In this document: positions 5,110 through 5,757 of the stretch, piece after piece
How the letters are laid out: the number at the start of each line of letters is the position of its first letter
Position numbering within the stretch: the first letter of the stretch is position 1
Source: a bacterium
GTDB lineage: Bacteria > Bacillota > Clostridia > Oscillospirales > Acutalibacteraceae
Reading direction: 5' to 3'
Assembly (NCBI GenBank): GCA_020627425.1
Contig: JAHKXX010000052.1
Location: forward strand, 1-5,757
DNA: 5,757 nt
Translations under genes and position numbers: made by a program
The notes under the pieces: model-generated
What the model was told of the DNA's origin: nothing
Seen by the model: the letters and a program-made list of their open reading frames with translations, nothing else
Databases searched by the model: none

Positions 5110-5757
5110 ATGGATAAAAAGGCTTGCGAGCTGATAATAACAGCTCTGTCCGATTGCAGCGAGCCGATAGACAGAAAAGAGCTTATGCTAAAGACAGGTA
5201 TCATAGAAACAGAGGAGTTTAACAGCGCCGTTTCTTACCTTGACTCTCAGGGAAAAATAGTTGTGATCAGGAGAAAAAAGGTTTCTCTTCCGGAGAAGGC
5301 AGGCTATGCTGTCGGTACCGTTGTAAGACTCTCAAAAGGTTTTTTGTTTGTTCACCCGGAGAATGAGGAAACAGATGATATTTATATCCATTCCTCTCAT
5401 TCCAAGGGCGCTATGCCGGGTGACAGGGTGCTTGTAAGGGACATCACATTGGAGGAGAAGGGCCCCTCGGGAAAGATAGATAAGATACTTGAGAAGGGAG
5501 CACGCGTCGTTACGGGTACCGTCGAGAGAACAGGCGGTAAAAAAGGAAAGACCTTCCTGCTGCCTGACGGAGGTATCAGCTATAGTATCCCTGTTATAAA
5601 GGGAGGAGAGCTGAAAAGCCGAAACGGCGACAAGGTAAAGGCTTCTATAAGCTTTGATCAGAAAGAAAAAAGAATATATGCCCGTGTTATACACATATAC
5701 GGAAATGCAGGAAGTGCAAAAATATGTGGAGACGCAATAATTGACGCTAACGGTATA
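5110..5757 (+). CDS. rnr: Ribonuclease R, N-terminal part, cut by the window end
   Basis: RNase R is a processive 3'-to-5' exoribonuclease that degrades structured RNA. It works with tmRNA-SmpB in clearing defective mRNA and also takes part in rRNA and tRNA quality control. The open frame runs from ATG at 5110 for 216 codons without a stop to the last base. It begins with a small helix-turn-helix domain (about 1-65). A first cold-shock RNA-binding domain follows (about 68-125), with GTVVRLSKGFLFVHPE at 69-84, DIYIHSS at 90-96 and AMPGDRVLVR at 101-110. The linker GKIDKILEKG at 121-130 leads to a second cold-shock domain at about 133-195, with GDKV at 173-176. These match the usual order before the RNB catalytic domain. 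That domain, the S1 domain and about two-thirds of a typical 700-residue protein lie outside the window. AGGGAGG at 5095-5101 sits 8 bases before the start. The gene starts 21 bases after degV, which suggests co-transcription. Confidence 0.9.
   Translation, partial: MDKKACELIITALSDCSEPIDRKELMLKTGIIETEEFNSAVSYLDSQGKIVVIRRKKVSLPEKAGYAVGTVVRLSKGFLFVHPENEETDDIYIHSSHSKGAMPGDRVLVRDITLEEKGPSGKIDKILEKGARVVTGTVERTGGKKGKTFLLPDGGISYSIPVIKGGELKSRNGDKVKASISFDQKEKRIYARVIHIYGNAGSAKICGDAIIDANGI

Overview
The window looks like a piece of a chromosome from a low-to-mid-GC Gram-positive bacterium of the class Clostridia. A Ruminococcus-like (Oscillospiraceae) host is my best guess. The reasons are strong AGGAGG-type ribosome binding sites, tightly packed genes on one strand, heavy use of ATA and AGA codons, a two-domain DnaD-family protein next to a DnaC/DnaI-type AAA+ protein, and a Clostridia-style CCA-adding enzyme. 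The genus is inferred from family resemblance and has not been tested.

Layout, all genes on the + strand: 1-268 is gene-free. It holds a possible weak terminator of an upstream gene (101-128), an AT-rich palindrome (156-170) and a plausible sigma-A promoter with an extended -10 (193-221) driving secG. secG (269-736) encodes the small SecYEG channel subunit with an unusual Ser/Glu/Lys-rich C-terminal tail. The 142-base gap 737-878 is almost filled by a long imperfect hairpin (754-851) that ends in a U-tract. It is probably an elaborate intrinsic terminator or attenuator, or a separate structured element. A compact run follows, with 26, 3, 2 and 21 bases between genes: cca (879-2213, tRNA CCA-adding enzyme), a DnaD-domain protein (2240-3244), a DnaC/DnaI-like helicase-loader ATPase (3248-4234, TTG start), a DegV/FakB-type fatty-acid-binding protein (4237-5088) and the first 216 codons of rnr (5110 to the window end, RNase R).

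How the genes fit together: secG and rnr lie close together in many Firmicutes (in Bacillus subtilis in the secG-rnr-smpB-ssrA neighbourhood). Here a four-gene block lies between them. cca and rnr act on RNA 3' ends, one building and one degrading. The DnaD-like and DnaC-like proteins probably act together to load the replicative helicase. The DegV protein probably feeds exogenous fatty acids into lipid synthesis. The tight spacing suggests co-transcription of cca through rnr, but I found no convincing promoter for this run. It may depend on read-through of the 754-854 hairpin, or on a promoter I could not recognise.

I found no clearly new biological system, such as a defence island, mobile element or CRISPR array. 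The signals most worth a second look are the 98-base hairpin between secG and cca and the repeat-built tail of SecG.
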